Of a stretch of 64,000 nucleotides of DNA, positions 1 to 10,169 are shown one piece after another. The notes under the pieces were generated by a model. That model worked only from the letters and a program-made list of their open reading frames with translations. It was not told the origin of the DNA and did no database searches. The translations under genes were made by a program, and so were the position numbers. The stretch is from Aggregatibacter kilianii. GTDB taxonomy: Bacteria; Pseudomonadota; Gammaproteobacteria; Enterobacterales; Pasteurellaceae. Position 1 is the stretch's first letter; each line of letters begins with the position of its first letter. The stretch is taken from assembly GCF_003130255.1 (NCBI RefSeq), contig NZ_NRCN01000001.1, positions 496,001 through 560,000 of the forward strand, written 5' to 3'.

Positions 1-407
1 GAATTGACATCGAATTTCCATACAAAACTCGCCCTTATTCAGCACTTTTAGCGCACTTTGCCGATCCCGAAGAAATTTGTTGGTTTCAACAACAACTTGA
101 CGCGCAATCGGCGTTTTATCGCATTTGGTGTTTACGCGAAGCTATTCTGAAATCTCAAGGTGTTGGCATCATAAAATTATCAGAAGTCATGCATTGTCCT
201 GAAACCTTACAACTTCATTCGGCTTATTGCCCGCGCGGACAGCTTATTTTCAGCGATAATTTGCCTTTTTATTTGGCATTTTTCGTGAATCAAAATATAC
301 CGACAAATATTCAATATTTCACTTGGCATGATGATCGCCTTAAACCTCAATCGCTTTTACATAAAATTCACTATGATGTGAATATTTACCCCTTTAAAAT
401 CCGTTAA
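1..407 (+). CDS. 4'-phosphopantetheinyl transferase family protein, 5' end cut by window
   Basis: The reading frame is open from position 3 to the stop at 405-407, so the gene begins before the window. The visible part opens with IDIEF, the Mg-binding (V/I)D(V/I)E segment of Sfp/AcpT-type enzymes. At about 126-152 it has WCLREAILK, the second conserved W-x-x-(K/R)-E-A-x-x-K motif. Such enzymes move the phosphopantetheine arm of CoA onto a serine of acyl or peptidyl carrier proteins in the cytoplasm. It lies 77 bases before hflK on the same strand. Whether it serves as an AcpS substitute or has a dedicated carrier cannot be told from the fragment. Confidence 0.8.
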   Translation, partial: IDIEFPYKTRPYSALLAHFADPEEICWFQQQLDAQSAFYRIWCLREAILKSQGVGIIKLSEVMHCPETLQLHSAYCPRGQLIFSDNLPFYLAFFVNQNIPTNIQYFTWHDDRLKPQSLLHKIHYDVNIYPFKIR

Positions 408-484
408 TTACCCCCATTAATAATTAGACTTAACACTCGATTTTGTTTAGACTTGTAACTATTTTTTCACAAACGGAGAAAGCA

Positions 485-1744
485 ATGTCGTTAAACGGTT
501 CAGATCAAGATCCTTGGGGCAAACCAAAGCAGAACGGACAATCATCGGAGAATAATTCTTCCGATAATAACGAAGGTCAGTCCAATTGGGATCGTTCTTC
601 CAATTCACAAAAAAACAAACAACAATCTCCACCGGATTTGGAAGAGGTTTTCAATAATTTATTGAAAAAACTCGGTGGTAAAGGTTCCAGAAATAATTCA
701 TCCTCATCAAACCAACTCCCGGGCGGCTTAGGTAAATTGTTGCCTATTGCTATTGCTGCGGGTGTAATTTTATGGGGCGCCAGCGGTTTCTATACCATCA
801 AAGAAGCCGAGCGCGGTGTGGTGTTACGTTTGGGACAATTCCATTCGATTGAACAACCCGGTTTGAACTGGAAACCAACCTTTATTGATCGCGTCATTCC
901 GGTGAACGTGGAACGCGTACAGGAACTAAAAACACAAGGTTCTATGCTCACTCAAGATGAAAATATGGTGAAAGTGGAAATGACCGTGCAATATCGTGTA
1001 CAAAATCCGGAAAAATATTTATTCAGTGCGGTAAACGCCAATGACAGTTTAAACCAAGCCACCGATAGTGCATTACGTTATGTGATTGGTCATATGACCA
1101 TGAACGATATTTTGACTACCGGCCGTTCTGTGGTGCGTGAAAATACATGGAAAACATTAAATCAAATTATTGAACCGTATAACATGGGCTTGGAAGTGAT
1201 TGATGTGAACTTCCAATCCGCCCGTCCGCCGGAAGAAGTAAAAGACGCTTTTGATGACGCGATTAAAGCGCAAGAAGACGAACAACGTTATATTCGCGAA
1301 GCAGAAGCCTATGCCCGTGAGAAAGAACCGATTGCGCGTGGTAACGCACAACGTATCTTGGAAGAAGCGACGGCATACAAAGATCGCGTAGTATTAGATG
1401 CTAAAGGGGAAATAGAACGTTTCCAACCGCTCTTACCTGAATTTAAAGCGGCACCGGATGTATTCCGTGAGCGTTTGTATATTCAATCTATGGAAAAAGT
1501 CATGGCAAATACGCCAAAAGTGATGTTGGATTCATCTAACGGCAATAACTTAACCGTATTACCGTTGGAACAATTACTCAAAGGGAAACAATCCTCCTCC
1601 ACGGAAAGTAATAATACCGGCTCGGAAGCACAACAAAGTGCGGTCAATCCTACGCCTGTTTCCCGTACTGACAACCGAACAAATACACCAAGTCGCCAGA
1701 CGGAAACAAAAAATGAAAGTAGTCGCCAAGGGAGATTTAACTAA
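485..1744 (+). CDS. hflK: FtsH protease modulator HflK
   Basis: SPFH/prohibitin-family membrane protein that forms a complex with HflC around the FtsH protease and tunes degradation of membrane and regulatory proteins. The first 80 residues are hydrophilic, rich in Gly, Asn and Ser, as in other HflK N-termini. One membrane segment follows (about residues 85-103), then the SPFH domain, a Glu/Ala-rich coiled region and a polar tail. The ATG at 485 (MSLNGSDQDPWG) is preferred over an in-frame ATG at 443 because a GGAG stands just before it and the product then starts like known HflK. The stop overlaps the hflC start by one base, so the two are probably translationally coupled. Confidence 0.95.
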   Translation: MSLNGSDQDPWGKPKQNGQSSENNSSDNNEGQSNWDRSSNSQKNKQQSPPDLEEVFNNLLKKLGGKGSRNNSSSSNQLPGGLGKLLPIAIAAGVILWGASGFYTIKEAERGVVLRLGQFHSIEQPGLNWKPTFIDRVIPVNVERVQELKTQGSMLTQDENMVKVEMTVQYRVQNPEKYLFSAVNANDSLNQATDSALRYVIGHMTMNDILTTGRSVVRENTWKTLNQIIEPYNMGLEVIDVNFQSARPPEEVKDAFDDAIKAQEDEQRYIREAEAYAREKEPIARGNAQRILEEATAYKDRVVLDAKGEIERFQPLLPEFKAAPDVFRERLYIQSMEKVMANTPKVMLDSSNGNNLTVLPLEQLLKGKQSSSTESNNTGSEAQQSAVNPTPVSRTDNRTNTPSRQTETKNESSRQGRFN

Positions 1745-2631
1745 TGCGTAAACTGTTATTACCTGTGATTTTAGTTATTGTCGCTATCGTCTACTCCAGT
1801 ATTGTAGTGGTGACTGAAGGCTCACGCGGCATTATGTTGCGTTTCGGTAAAGTGCAACGTGACGCTGACAACAAAGTGGCTATTTATACCCCGGGGCTAC
1901 ATTTTAAAATTCCATTTATTGACAACATTAAAGTGCTTGATGCGCGTCTTCAAACCTTAGACGGACAAGCAGATCGTTTCGTCACTGTGGAGAAAAAAGA
2001 CCTATTAGTGGATTCGTACGTAAAATGGCGTATTAACGATTTCGGTCGTTTTTTCACGACTACCGGCGGTGGCGACTATGCACAAGCCTCTAACTTACTT
2101 CGTCGTAAAGTCAATGACCGTTTACGTTCCGAAATCGGTTCACGTACGATTAAAGACATTGTATCCGGCACACGCGGCGAATTAATGGCAGGCGCAAAAA
2201 AAGCCTTAAATACCGGACAAGACAGCACGGCTGAGCTGGGAATTGAAGTGATTGATGTGCGTATTAAGCAAATTAACTTGCCGGATGAAGTGTCTTCTTC
2301 CATTTACCAACGTATGCGCGCAGAACGTGATGCAGTTGCCCGTGAACACCGTTCACAAGGTAAAGAAAAAGCGGCGTTTATCCAAGCCGATGTGGATCGT
2401 AAAGTCACCTTAATTATCGCCAATGCAGAAAAAACGGCACAAGAATTGCGTGGTAACGGTGATGCCACTGCAGCCAAAATCTTTGCAGATGCCTTTGGTA
2501 AAGAACCGGAATTTTATAGCTTTATTCGTAGTCTTAAAGCCTATGAAAGCAGTTTCGCTAATTCTGATAACTTGTTAATTCTTAAACCGGATAGTGATTT
2601 CTTCCGTTTTATGCAATCACCAAGTAAGTAA
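1744..2631 (+). CDS. hflC: FtsH protease modulator HflC
   Basis: Partner of HflK in the periplasm-facing complex that regulates FtsH. The 295-residue protein starts with an N-terminal membrane anchor (about residues 5-22) followed by an SPFH domain. The region near residues 195-245 is charged and helical (RAERDAVAREHRSQG...), typical of HflC. Length matches the family. It is the last gene of the hflK-hflC pair and is followed at once by a strong intrinsic terminator. Confidence 0.95.
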   Translation: MRKLLLPVILVIVAIVYSSIVVVTEGSRGIMLRFGKVQRDADNKVAIYTPGLHFKIPFIDNIKVLDARLQTLDGQADRFVTVEKKDLLVDSYVKWRINDFGRFFTTTGGGDYAQASNLLRRKVNDRLRSEIGSRTIKDIVSGTRGELMAGAKKALNTGQDSTAELGIEVIDVRIKQINLPDEVSSSIYQRMRAERDAVAREHRSQGKEKAAFIQADVDRKVTLIIANAEKTAQELRGNGDATAAKIFADAFGKEPEFYSFIRSLKAYESSFANSDNLLILKPDSDFFRFMQSPSK

Positions 2632-2643
2632 ATTGCTAATATG

Positions 2644-2672
2644 AAAAAGGGTATCTGCAGATACCCTTTTTT
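2644..2672 (+). terminator. Rho-independent terminator after hflC
   Basis: A perfect dyad reads AAAAAGGGTATCTG / CAGATACCCTTTTT and ends in a T run. It starts 13 bases after the hflC stop. Confidence 0.9.
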
Positions 2673-2710
2673 ATTGCCTATCAAAAAGCTCATGGAACAA
2701 TTCACAAGGC

Positions 2711-2741
2711 AAAAAAATACCCCGACTTTCATCGAGGTATT
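2711..2741 (-). terminator. Probable terminator after tig
   Basis: Read on the minus strand, AATACCTCGA and TCGGGGTATT can pair with one G-U pair around a short loop, followed by seven T. It lies about 47 bases beyond the tig stop. Confidence 0.7.
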
Positions 2742-2787
2742 CAGTTAAAAAACACTTAAAATATTAACCGCACTTGGCGGGAAATTA

Positions 2788-4086
2788 TTAAGCTTGTGGA
2801 TTCATGATCTCATCGAAAGTTGCCGCTTTTTCGGTAACTTGTGCTTTCGCCAACACCGCATCAACCGCTTGCTCTTCTAATACGACGTTACGAATGTTAT
2901 TCATTAATTCTTTATTTTTGCTGTAGTATTCAACTACATCAGCCGGTTGTTCGTAAGCAGAAGCGATATCTTCGATCATGGCTTTGGCACGTTCTTCATC
3001 GGCTTTTAATTCATTGGAAGCGATAACTTGTGCTAATAATAAACCAACCAATACGCGACGTTTTGCTTGATCTTCAAACAATTCACGTGGTAATTGTGCA
3101 GCTTGTTGCGCATTGCCGCCAAAACGTTGTGCCGCTTGTTGACGCAATACTTCAATTTCTTGTTCAACCGCTGCGCTTGGTACATCAATTGGGTTTTGTT
3201 CTACTAAACCATCGATAACTTGAGTTTTCACGCGGGTAGTCAACGCATTTTTCAATTCACGTTGCATATTTTTACGAATTTCAGCACGTAAATCCGCTAC
3301 AGATTTGGTGTTAGGACCAAATTTAGCAACAAATTCATCGGTTAATTCCGGTAATACCATCACTTCTACTTTTTTCAAGGTGATGTCAAATTTAGCCGCT
3401 TTACCTTTCAATTTTTCAGAATGGTATTCTTCCGGGAAAGTCACATCAATAGTGAATTTGTCACCGGCTTTGTGACCAACGATACCCTCTTCAAAGCCCG
3501 GAATCATGCGGCCTTGGCCCATGAATAAAACGAAATCTTCTGCTTTGCCGCCTTCAAATTCTTCGCCGTCAACAGAACCCACGAAATCGATGGTAACGCG
3601 ATCTTCTGCTTTCGCAGCATCTTGACTTTCAGACCAAGTTGCTTGTTGTTTGCGTAGCACTTCAACCATCTTGTCAACATCTGCTTCGGAGATTTCAACA
3701 ACTGGTTTTTCAACTTTGATATTTTCTAAACCTTTTAATTCAACTTCAGGATACACTTCAAAAGTTGCGCTGAATTTTAATTCTTTGCCGTCTTCAAATT
3801 GTTCAACGGTAAAACTTGGGCGACCTGCTAGGTTAACTTTGTTTTCGATAACCGCTTGGAAGAAATGTTTTTGTAATAAATCGCCTAAAATATCTTGACG
3901 AACGGAAGCGCCGAAGCGTTTTTCAATAATTTGCGGAGGGACTTTACCTTTACGGAAACCGTCAACACGTGCGTTTTTTGCTACACGTTTTAATTCTTCG
4001 CGCACAGCTTGTTCAACAGTTTCAGCCGGAACAGTGATGGATACACGACGCTCTAAACCTTGAGTCGTTTCAATATTTAATGACAT
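2788..4086 (-). CDS. tig: Trigger factor, ribosome-associated chaperone and prolyl isomerase
   Basis: Binds nascent chains at the ribosome exit tunnel and isomerises prolyl bonds. The 432-residue length and start ([15 protein letters not shown]) match the family. The ribosome-docking loop GFRKGKVPP is at residues 43-51. The FKBP-like PPIase domain lies at about 155-245, with [14 protein letters not shown] and GFEEGIVGH visible. The long helical C-terminal chaperone region follows. Transcribed alone, with its own upstream region of about 160 bases and a terminator downstream. Confidence 0.97.
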   Translation of the reverse strand: MSLNIETTQGLERRVSITVPAETVEQAVREELKRVAKNARVDGFRKGKVPPQIIEKRFGASVRQDILGDLLQKHFFQAVIENKVNLAGRPSFTVEQFEDGKELKFSATFEVYPEVELKGLENIKVEKPVVEISEADVDKMVEVLRKQQATWSESQDAAKAEDRVTIDFVGSVDGEEFEGGKAEDFVLFMGQGRMIPGFEEGIVGHKAGDKFTIDVTFPEEYHSEKLKGKAAKFDITLKKVEVMVLPELTDEFVAKFGPNTKSVADLRAEIRKNMQRELKNALTTRVKTQVIDGLVEQNPIDVPSAAVEQEIEVLRQQAAQRFGGNAQQAAQLPRELFEDQAKRRVLVGLLLAQVIASNELKADEERAKAMIEDIASAYEQPADVVEYYSKNKELMNNIRNVVLEEQAVDAVLAKAQVTEKAATFDEIMNPQA

Positions 4087-4250
4087 TATGATGTTACCTC
4101 AAATTGATGCACTCGGCGAATGCTCACACCGAACACGTTATTAATAGAAAATAAGACGATGAATTATAACGGGACAAAGGCTTTCAGTCGAGGAAATGCA
4201 CTATAAAAGCGCATAATTGATTAAAAAACACTCTATTCATTCACATGAAA

Positions 4251-5144
4251 TTAGCCGCGCGGATGATAGCGTTCGTGCAAACGTTTCAAGCGTTCTTTCG
4301 CTACATGCGTATAAATCTGGGTAGTGGATAAATCGCTATGCCCCAGTAGCATTTGAACCACACGCAAATCCGCGCCGTGATTTACCAAATGCGTAGCAAA
4401 AGCATGACGCAAAACGTGTGGCGACAACATATCACTGTCAATTTCCGCCAGCACCGCATAATGTTTAATCCGATGCCAAAAAGTCTGCCGTGTCATTTGC
4501 GTACCGCGACGGCTCGGAAATAGCACGTCAGAACTTTGTCCATCCAATAAAATCGGACGGGCAAATAAAATATATTGTTTAATCCAGTGGGTAGCTTCTT
4601 CGCCCATTGGCACAATGCGTTCTTTGTTGCCTTTACCAATCACCCGCACTACACCTTGATTCAAATTAATGCTATCGGTTCCCAGTGTCACCAACTCCGT
4701 TACCCGCAGCCCTGTGGCATACAACAACTCCAACATCGCTTTGTCGCGTAGTTCAATCGGCTGTTCCAAACTTTGCACATTCAACAAGTCTGTTACCTGT
4801 TGTTCGGTTAAATATTTCGGCAAACGGCTTGGTAATTTAGGCGAACTTAGCACCGCACTGGGGTCGTCAGCGCGATATTTTTCCTTATACAAATACTGAA
4901 ATAATTTCCGCATAGCACTCAGCAAACGGGCTGTGCTGGTGGCTTTGTATCCTTGTTGCAAACGCTCACCAAGAAAAGTTTGTAAATCTACCGCATCCAG
5001 TGTCAACAAGGATAACTTATGCGCCTCCAGCCAATCACAAAGTGCGGTCAAATCTAAACGATAAGATTGCACAGTGTTGGGTGATAACCCTTTTTCTATC
5101 CAATATTCATTAATGAATAAATCCATCAGCGCCAAATTATTCAT
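4251..5144 (-). CDS. xerD: Site-specific tyrosine recombinase XerD
   Basis: With XerC it resolves chromosome dimers at dif at the division septum. The 297-residue protein has the N-terminal SAM-like core-binding domain and the catalytic domain. The catalytic set is complete: R147, K171, H243, R246, H269 and the nucleophile Y278 (the last in QIYTHV). Residue spacing matches XerD. It is the last gene of proC-MFS-xerD, starting two bases after the MFS stop. The complete catalytic set and housekeeping context make a phage integrase unlikely. Confidence 0.95.
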   Translation of the reverse strand: MNNLALMDLFINEYWIEKGLSPNTVQSYRLDLTALCDWLEAHKLSLLTLDAVDLQTFLGERLQQGYKATSTARLLSAMRKLFQYLYKEKYRADDPSAVLSSPKLPSRLPKYLTEQQVTDLLNVQSLEQPIELRDKAMLELLYATGLRVTELVTLGTDSINLNQGVVRVIGKGNKERIVPMGEEATHWIKQYILFARPILLDGQSSDVLFPSRRGTQMTRQTFWHRIKHYAVLAEIDSDMLSPHVLRHAFATHLVNHGADLRVVQMLLGHSDLSTTQIYTHVAKERLKRLHERYHPRG

Positions 5145-5146
5145 AT

Positions 5147-6307
5147 TTACCCCTGTTTAAGCAAAAAAGCGTCCACTTTACGCGGCGTAACCACAAACGC
5201 CGGCGCGACAACTATCGCCATAAGAATAAAGGTAAACGCAGGAGAATACGGATAAATCACGCCGGAAAGTGCGGTCAAAATCGCCACCATAGCACTGTTG
5301 GAAAAACCATTATATAAAGCCTGTAACTTGGAAATATGCGCTTGTGGCTGTATGGTGATGTAACGCACCATGCCATAGTGCGCCACGGCATAAGTTAAGC
5401 TATGCAGAAGTTGTAAAATTGCAATCAACCAAATCGTATTAGCGGTAGCCAATCCAAGCCAACGCACAATGCAGGCGAACGTCGCTAAATAGAAAATGGT
5501 GGTGACTTTCCAATTTTGTAATAAACGGCGAGAAAAGAAGAATAATAAAATTTCGGCGACTACCGCCACGCCCCACAGCAAACTAGTTTGCGACACGGGA
5601 ATGCCAAGGCTTGTCCAATACAACACGCTATATACATAATACGCGGCATGAGAACCTTGAATTAATGAAGAAGCGATCAGCACGCGCAACGTGGTGTTAT
5701 TTTTCAATAAATCCCAATAACGCACTTCAGCTGTTGCCTGTTCCGATGGCTCATCTTGTGGCGGAATAGTGGGCGTCACACACTGCATCATTGAATACAC
5801 CAATAAAAGTGCGGTCAAAATCCAAACTATATTTTGCTCGCCGAAAAAGCCGATCACATTACCGAATAACGTCACGCCGACGACAAAAGCCATGGAGCCG
5901 ATTAAGCGCGCCTTGCCGTAATCCAACTGAATCTGGCGTTGCCAAGTGCTCGCCAAAGAATCCGTAATCGGCATACCGGCGGAATTTACCATGGCAAATA
6001 AACCGATCGCACCGAATAACAGCCAAAAACTCTCAGCGGTAAAACTTAATCCTGCCATAATCAACGCACTGGCCAAGGCTAATAAGCGTAGCGAGTTGAT
6101 CAATTGCGATGCCCGTTTAATCAAACCGGAGAAAAACAAACCGCCTACAAAACGGAACACATAAGCACTTGCCAACACCATGCCAATCAACTCCTCGCCG
6201 TAGTGTTGAGATTTCAACCAAACAGGGAAAAATGGCATGAATACGCCGTACGCGCAGTAATACCCGAAAAAGCTTAAGGCAAGCCAAGTAAAAGGGCGAA
6301 CAGACAT
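5147..6307 (-). CDS. MFS transporter, HcaT/LacY-like
   Basis: A 386-residue inner-membrane protein with about 12 hydrophobic segments. The N-terminus ([20 protein letters not shown]) resembles the nucleoside/oligosaccharide:H+ symporter and phenylpropionate permease (HcaT) group of the major facilitator superfamily. Its ATG overlaps the proC stop by one base and its stop is two bases before xerD, so it is probably co-transcribed with both. Substrate cannot be read from the sequence, and the neighbours give no clue because proC and xerD are housekeeping genes. Confidence 0.8.
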   Translation of the reverse strand: MSVRPFTWLALSFFGYYCAYGVFMPFFPVWLKSQHYGEELIGMVLASAYVFRFVGGLFFSGLIKRASQLINSLRLLALASALIMAGLSFTAESFWLLFGAIGLFAMVNSAGMPITDSLASTWQRQIQLDYGKARLIGSMAFVVGVTLFGNVIGFFGEQNIVWILTALLLVYSMMQCVTPTIPPQDEPSEQATAEVRYWDLLKNNTTLRVLIASSLIQGSHAAYYVYSVLYWTSLGIPVSQTSLLWGVAVVAEILLFFFSRRLLQNWKVTTIFYLATFACIVRWLGLATANTIWLIAILQLLHSLTYAVAHYGMVRYITIQPQAHISKLQALYNGFSNSAMVAILTALSGVIYPYSPAFTFILMAIVVAPAFVVTPRKVDAFLLKQG

Positions 6308-7122
6308 TAGAATAAGGTTTCCATTTCTTTAGAGCGTGCTACACAAGCACGCATTGCCTGTTGCACGATGTCACTAAATTGACGTTGATTAAACACATTC
6401 AGTGCCGCCGCCGTCGTTCCGCCTTTGGACGTTACATTTTGGCGCAATGTCGCTAAATCCACCTGCGGATTTTCCACTACCATTTTGGCCGAGCCTAACA
6501 TTGCCTGTTGCACCAATTCTCGCGCGTTTTCAGCGGATAACCCCATTTCAATCAAGCCTTGTTGCATGGCTTCCAAAAATTGGAAAAAATAGGCCGGGCC
6601 ACTCCCGGAAGCCGCAGTAACCGCGTGCATTTGCTCTTCCGAATCAACCCAAAGGGTTTTGCCCACAGCGGACAATAGATCCTGCGCAAAAGTGCGGTCG
6701 TTTTCTGAGGTGTTTTTGGCAGCAAACAAACCGGCCATGCCCTCACCAACTAAGGCCGGCGTATTCGGCATCACACGTACAATAGACGTCGCTGTCGGTA
6801 AAAGTGCGGTCAATCGAGCCAGTGAAATCCCTGCGGCAATAGAAATCACAACTTTATCGGAAAAATCCACCGCACTTAAGGGCGCGCAAACCTCTGCCAA
6901 TACTTGCGGCTTCACTGCCAACAACACCACCTCCGCCGAGCCCACCACCGCGACATTATCCGTAGCGACCTGCACGCCTTTTTCGGCAAATAACTGCCGT
7001 TTTTCTTCGCTCGGATCGCAAACTGTGATGTTCCCCGCCGGATAACCACGTTTAAGCAAACCAAACACAATGGCTTGCGCCATGTTGCCACCGCCGACAA
7101 AGGTTATGAATTTATGTTGCAT
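6307..7122 (-). CDS. proC: Pyrroline-5-carboxylate reductase
   Basis: Catalyses the last step of proline synthesis, NAD(P)H-dependent reduction of pyrroline-5-carboxylate. The 271-residue protein has the Rossmann motif GGGNMA at residues 10-15. Family signatures [21 protein letters not shown] and [11 protein letters not shown] are all present. First gene of a tight three-gene operon with the MFS transporter and xerD. The coding region holds several uptake signals (near 6690, 6805 and 6873), showing that these can sit inside genes. Confidence 0.96.
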   Translation of the reverse strand: MQHKFITFVGGGNMAQAIVFGLLKRGYPAGNITVCDPSEEKRQLFAEKGVQVATDNVAVVGSAEVVLLAVKPQVLAEVCAPLSAVDFSDKVVISIAAGISLARLTALLPTATSIVRVMPNTPALVGEGMAGLFAAKNTSENDRTFAQDLLSAVGKTLWVDSEEQMHAVTAASGSGPAYFFQFLEAMQQGLIEMGLSAENARELVQQAMLGSAKMVVENPQVDLATLRQNVTSKGGTTAAALNVFNQRQFSDIVQQAMRACVARSKEMETLF

Positions 7123-7186
7123 ATTTCACCTTGAGATAAGTTACAATAGCGCACATTTTACCTGAATCGAAGAATAAGGATCTACT

Positions 7187-8089
7187 ATGTTTTGGTTTAA
7201 AAACGCCATGATTTACCGTCTCACGAAGTCCTTGGATTGGTCGGAGAAAACCCTATCTGACGCACTAGAAAATAATCAATACCATCCTTGCAATCAATCG
7301 GAGATGAGTAAATTCGGTTGGTCAACACCGTTAAAAGGCAGCGAATTGCTTTACTTCACTGTTGGCAAACAGATTTTACTGCTAGCCCAAAAAGAAGAAA
7401 AAATCCTACCGGCCCATGTGATTAAACGAGAATTGGATGTCCGCGTAGAAAAACTGGAACAAGCGGAAAATCGCAAACTGAAAAAAGTGGAAAAACAAAC
7501 CTTAAAAGATGATGTGGTTGCCACACTACTGCCGCGCGCCTTCAGCAAATACCAACAAACCGCCCTTTGGATTGACGCGGAAAATAATCTGATTTATGTA
7601 GATGCCGCTTCAGCCAAACGGGCAGAAGAGGCATTGGCATTGCTTCGTAAATCACTAGGCTCACTGCCAGTTGTCCCTCTCACCTTCGCCAACGAACCAA
7701 GTTTAGTAATGCAAGAATGGGTTGCCAAAGAAAGTATTCCGCAATGGTTGGTTTCTTTAGAAGAAGCCGAATTGCGTGATGTCAATAACGGCGTGATTCG
7801 TTGCAAACAACAAGCCCTCGACAGCGATGAAATTCTCTCTTTAGTCAATTCCAAATATGTCACTAAACTGGCACTGGAATGGGAAGAACATTTGAGTTTT
7901 GTGTTGAACGAAGATTGCAGTTTAAAACGTCTGAAATTTGCCGATCAAATTCGAGAAAAAAATGACGATATTCTGAAAGAAGATTATGCGCAACGTTTTG
8001 ATGCGGATTTTGTATTAATGACAGGGATTTTAAGCAAGCTCACCGAAAATCTGCTACACGACTTCGGTGGCGAAAAAGAGCGGTTATAA
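7187..8089 (+). CDS. rdgC: Recombination-associated protein RdgC
   Basis: RdgC forms a ring that binds double-stranded DNA without sequence preference and restrains RecA; in Neisseria it also affects pilin variation. The protein is 300 residues and starts MFWFKNAMIYRLTK, the family signature. It is divergent from proC, with 64 bases between, and is followed by a strong terminator. No unusual features. Confidence 0.95.
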   Translation: MFWFKNAMIYRLTKSLDWSEKTLSDALENNQYHPCNQSEMSKFGWSTPLKGSELLYFTVGKQILLLAQKEEKILPAHVIKRELDVRVEKLEQAENRKLKKVEKQTLKDDVVATLLPRAFSKYQQTALWIDAENNLIYVDAASAKRAEEALALLRKSLGSLPVVPLTFANEPSLVMQEWVAKESIPQWLVSLEEAELRDVNNGVIRCKQQALDSDEILSLVNSKYVTKLALEWEEHLSFVLNEDCSLKRLKFADQIREKNDDILKEDYAQRFDADFVLMTGILSKLTENLLHDFGGEKERL

Positions 8090-8109
8090 TTTTTAGCGTT
8101 TTTATAGGG

Positions 8110-8138
8110 AGCGTTTGGGGAGAACCAAACGCTTTTTT
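8110..8138 (+). terminator. Terminator after rdgC
   Basis: AGCGTTTGG and CCAAACGCT form a perfect nine-pair stem with a six-base loop, followed by six T. Confidence 0.92.
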
Positions 8139-8206
8139 ATTGCCTATAAACAGCGAAAAAAAAATCACCGCACTTTTAACCATGATAATGAAAAGTACAG
8201 TGAAAA

Positions 8207-8614
8207 TTATCTTTTTTTACCGAGGGCGTAATGAGGAACACATTGTTCCGCCAACACATCGCCGGTGTTGGATTTTAATGTAGAAAACTCTTTACGCTCT
8301 AACCAAACCCAATGGATATTAGAATAGTTGCGACCGTTTTCGGCGATCGTCGGCGAGAGTTTGTGGGTGACGTTATTAAAAGTTAAGCTGATGGAATTTA
8401 GCTTACCTTTTTTGTTTTTTGTAGCGTAGCGAACAACACGGAGAACCTTGCCTTCTTTGCAAACGTATTGCCTTACGGAACTTTTTTGAGTCGCTTTTCG
8501 TAAAACTTTTGGTTGTGTTTTTACTGGTTTTACCGGTTTTTTCTCTATTACCGGTTTACTCGTACAAGCGACTAGTCCAATGAGTGCTAATACTATAAAG
8601 CTCGCTCTTAACAT
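8207..8614 (-). CDS. oapB: OapB-like lipoprotein with MliC fold
   Basis: A 135-residue secreted lipoprotein: signal peptide with lipobox LVAC (Cys at residue 17), then a basic Lys/Pro-rich linker, then a small beta-rich domain. That domain has YVCKEG, NGRNYSN and a closing EQC, the layout of MliC-type c-type lysozyme inhibitors, with two Cys that could form the conserved disulfide. In H. influenzae oapB directly follows oapA, as here, and is needed for the opacity phenotype. The name rests on that synteny. Lysozyme inhibition is inferred from the fold. The gap to oapA is 66 bases. Confidence 0.75.
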   Translation of the reverse strand: MLRASFIVLALIGLVACTSKPVIEKKPVKPVKTQPKVLRKATQKSSVRQYVCKEGKVLRVVRYATKNKKGKLNSISLTFNNVTHKLSPTIAENGRNYSNIHWVWLERKEFSTLKSNTGDVLAEQCVPHYALGKKR

Positions 8615-8680
8615 AATAATTACTCTTCTAAATGGAATAAGCGTAGTTTGGCGCTACGCTTATTGAATGACTCTTATTGA

Positions 8681-10003
8681 TTATTTTTTAAATTGATAAC
8701 TACCGTCAGGCTGGCGAACAAAACGACTGCCATTGGATAAACGCATTTCGCTTACCCGACCTTGAGAACTCAGAGACACCTGAACTTTATCTCCCGGCTT
8801 AAAGCGACTTAACGCATTACCTACGCCGTTGGCTTTGGTCATGGCATTTACATCGGCAATCGGTAATTTATTGTCACGGAATACTTGCATCAAAGTGACG
8901 CCTTGTGGCACGGTTAAGGTTTTGCTACCGGCCGGCGCAGGCTTAGTACCAGAAGAACGTCCCTCCAGAATATCCACCACCTGTTTCTCCGTTTTTGCTG
9001 CTTGTTGCGCCTTACTTTGTTGTGTTTTACCTTGTTGCGCTTTGGCTGCATTGTGTTCGGTTTTTGACACTTTCTCCGCCTTGGCTTTTTCAGCTTTTAC
9101 CGGCTCAGGTTTTTTCACAGTTTCCTGTGGTTTAACAACTTCCTGCGGTTTAGCGGGCTCAACAGATACGGTTCCTTCGATTGTCGATTTAACTTCAGTC
9201 GGTTTATTTTCTGCTACGGTAGGTTGTTCCATTGCAGGAGGCGTTTGCGGCTCGGCTTGTTGTGCCGCATTGGTTATATTTTGAGTTTCCGCGCCCGTAT
9301 TTCCTGTAGCCGATTGTGTCGCGGCTTCTGTTGATTGCGCAGGCTGTGTTGGATTATCCAACACTGTCGGTTCAACGCTTTGAGATTGATCTAACTGTTG
9401 GAATTGAATCGGTACATCGTTATTGCTTTGTTGCTCATAAGATTGCACGGTGTCGGAACTTGGTTTCATCCATAAGATAAAAATCAACAAGAGAACTACT
9501 GCAAAAATCGCAACGAAAAGGCGACGATGTTTTTGTGGCAAGATGCTTAAAATTGCCCAATTTTCCGGATTCTTTAAACCGGCTTTTGGTTTTTCTGTAA
9601 ATTCCGGGCTGTCGGACTGTGGCGATTCAACGGATTCCGTTGTTTCCTCGGTGAGCGTTTCAGATAGGCTTTCCTCGACAGATGCCTCAGCTTCGTTCGC
9701 TTTATTGTGTGTCGCACCTAAGTCATTTTCGGTCTTGGTATTTTCAGTTTGGTTTTCGCTTGTCATGGTGGTGTCTCCAACAACACCGGAACTGCCGAAT
9801 ACAGGTTCTTTGCGGGCGGCAAATTGGTTTTCTATATTCTTCTGTTCTTTCTTGGCAAACAGCCCTTTGGCTTTCTCAAATAAAGAAGGTTCCGGTTTAA
9901 TCACTTTTTTCGGGGTGATAGGTTCCATTTGATTAAAGCCTAAATCCAGTTCATTTTGTGCCGGATTATGTTCTTTTTCAGGGTTTCTATATTCAGAATC
10001 CAC
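8681..10003 (-). CDS. oapA: Opacity-associated protein OapA
   Basis: A 440-residue type II membrane protein associated with colony opacity and adherence in H. influenzae. Residues 1-158 are cytoplasmic, polar and acidic; one membrane segment (about 162-179) follows. A long Gln/Thr/Pro/Lys-rich periplasmic stretch includes repeated K-A-E-K and A-K-A-Q-Q runs. The C-terminal OapA/LysM-like domain (about 360-440: LTVPQGVTLMQVFRDNKLP and KPGDKVQVSL) is likely to bind peptidoglycan. The uneven linker composition is normal for this family. Probably transcribed with oapB from the upstream 160-base gap. Confidence 0.9.
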   Translation of the reverse strand: MDSEYRNPEKEHNPAQNELDLGFNQMEPITPKKVIKPEPSLFEKAKGLFAKKEQKNIENQFAARKEPVFGSSGVVGDTTMTSENQTENTKTENDLGATHNKANEAEASVEESLSETLTEETTESVESPQSDSPEFTEKPKAGLKNPENWAILSILPQKHRRLFVAIFAVVLLLIFILWMKPSSDTVQSYEQQSNNDVPIQFQQLDQSQSVEPTVLDNPTQPAQSTEAATQSATGNTGAETQNITNAAQQAEPQTPPAMEQPTVAENKPTEVKSTIEGTVSVEPAKPQEVVKPQETVKKPEPVKAEKAKAEKVSKTEHNAAKAQQGKTQQSKAQQAAKTEKQVVDILEGRSSGTKPAPAGSKTLTVPQGVTLMQVFRDNKLPIADVNAMTKANGVGNALSRFKPGDKVQVSLSSQGRVSEMRLSNGSRFVRQPDGSYQFKK

Positions 10004-10169
10004 GATATACCTCTAATTAAATAACACAATGTGTCATAAAGTGCGGTCATTTTTACGAGAGTTTTTCATATTATGAAAAAACATATCGACCGAATTTGTT
10101 ACGCCACAATTTTATAAGTAAAAAAATCCTGCTTATTTTAAAGCATCTTTTACTTTTTTGGTATCGGAA

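Noticed and set aside
2841-3898. Several plus-strand open frames within tig
   Set aside because: They are shadows of a well-conserved gene and show no family features.
8829-9284. Plus-strand open frame rich in Cys and Ala inside oapA
   Set aside because: It is the antisense reading of the low-complexity OapA linker.
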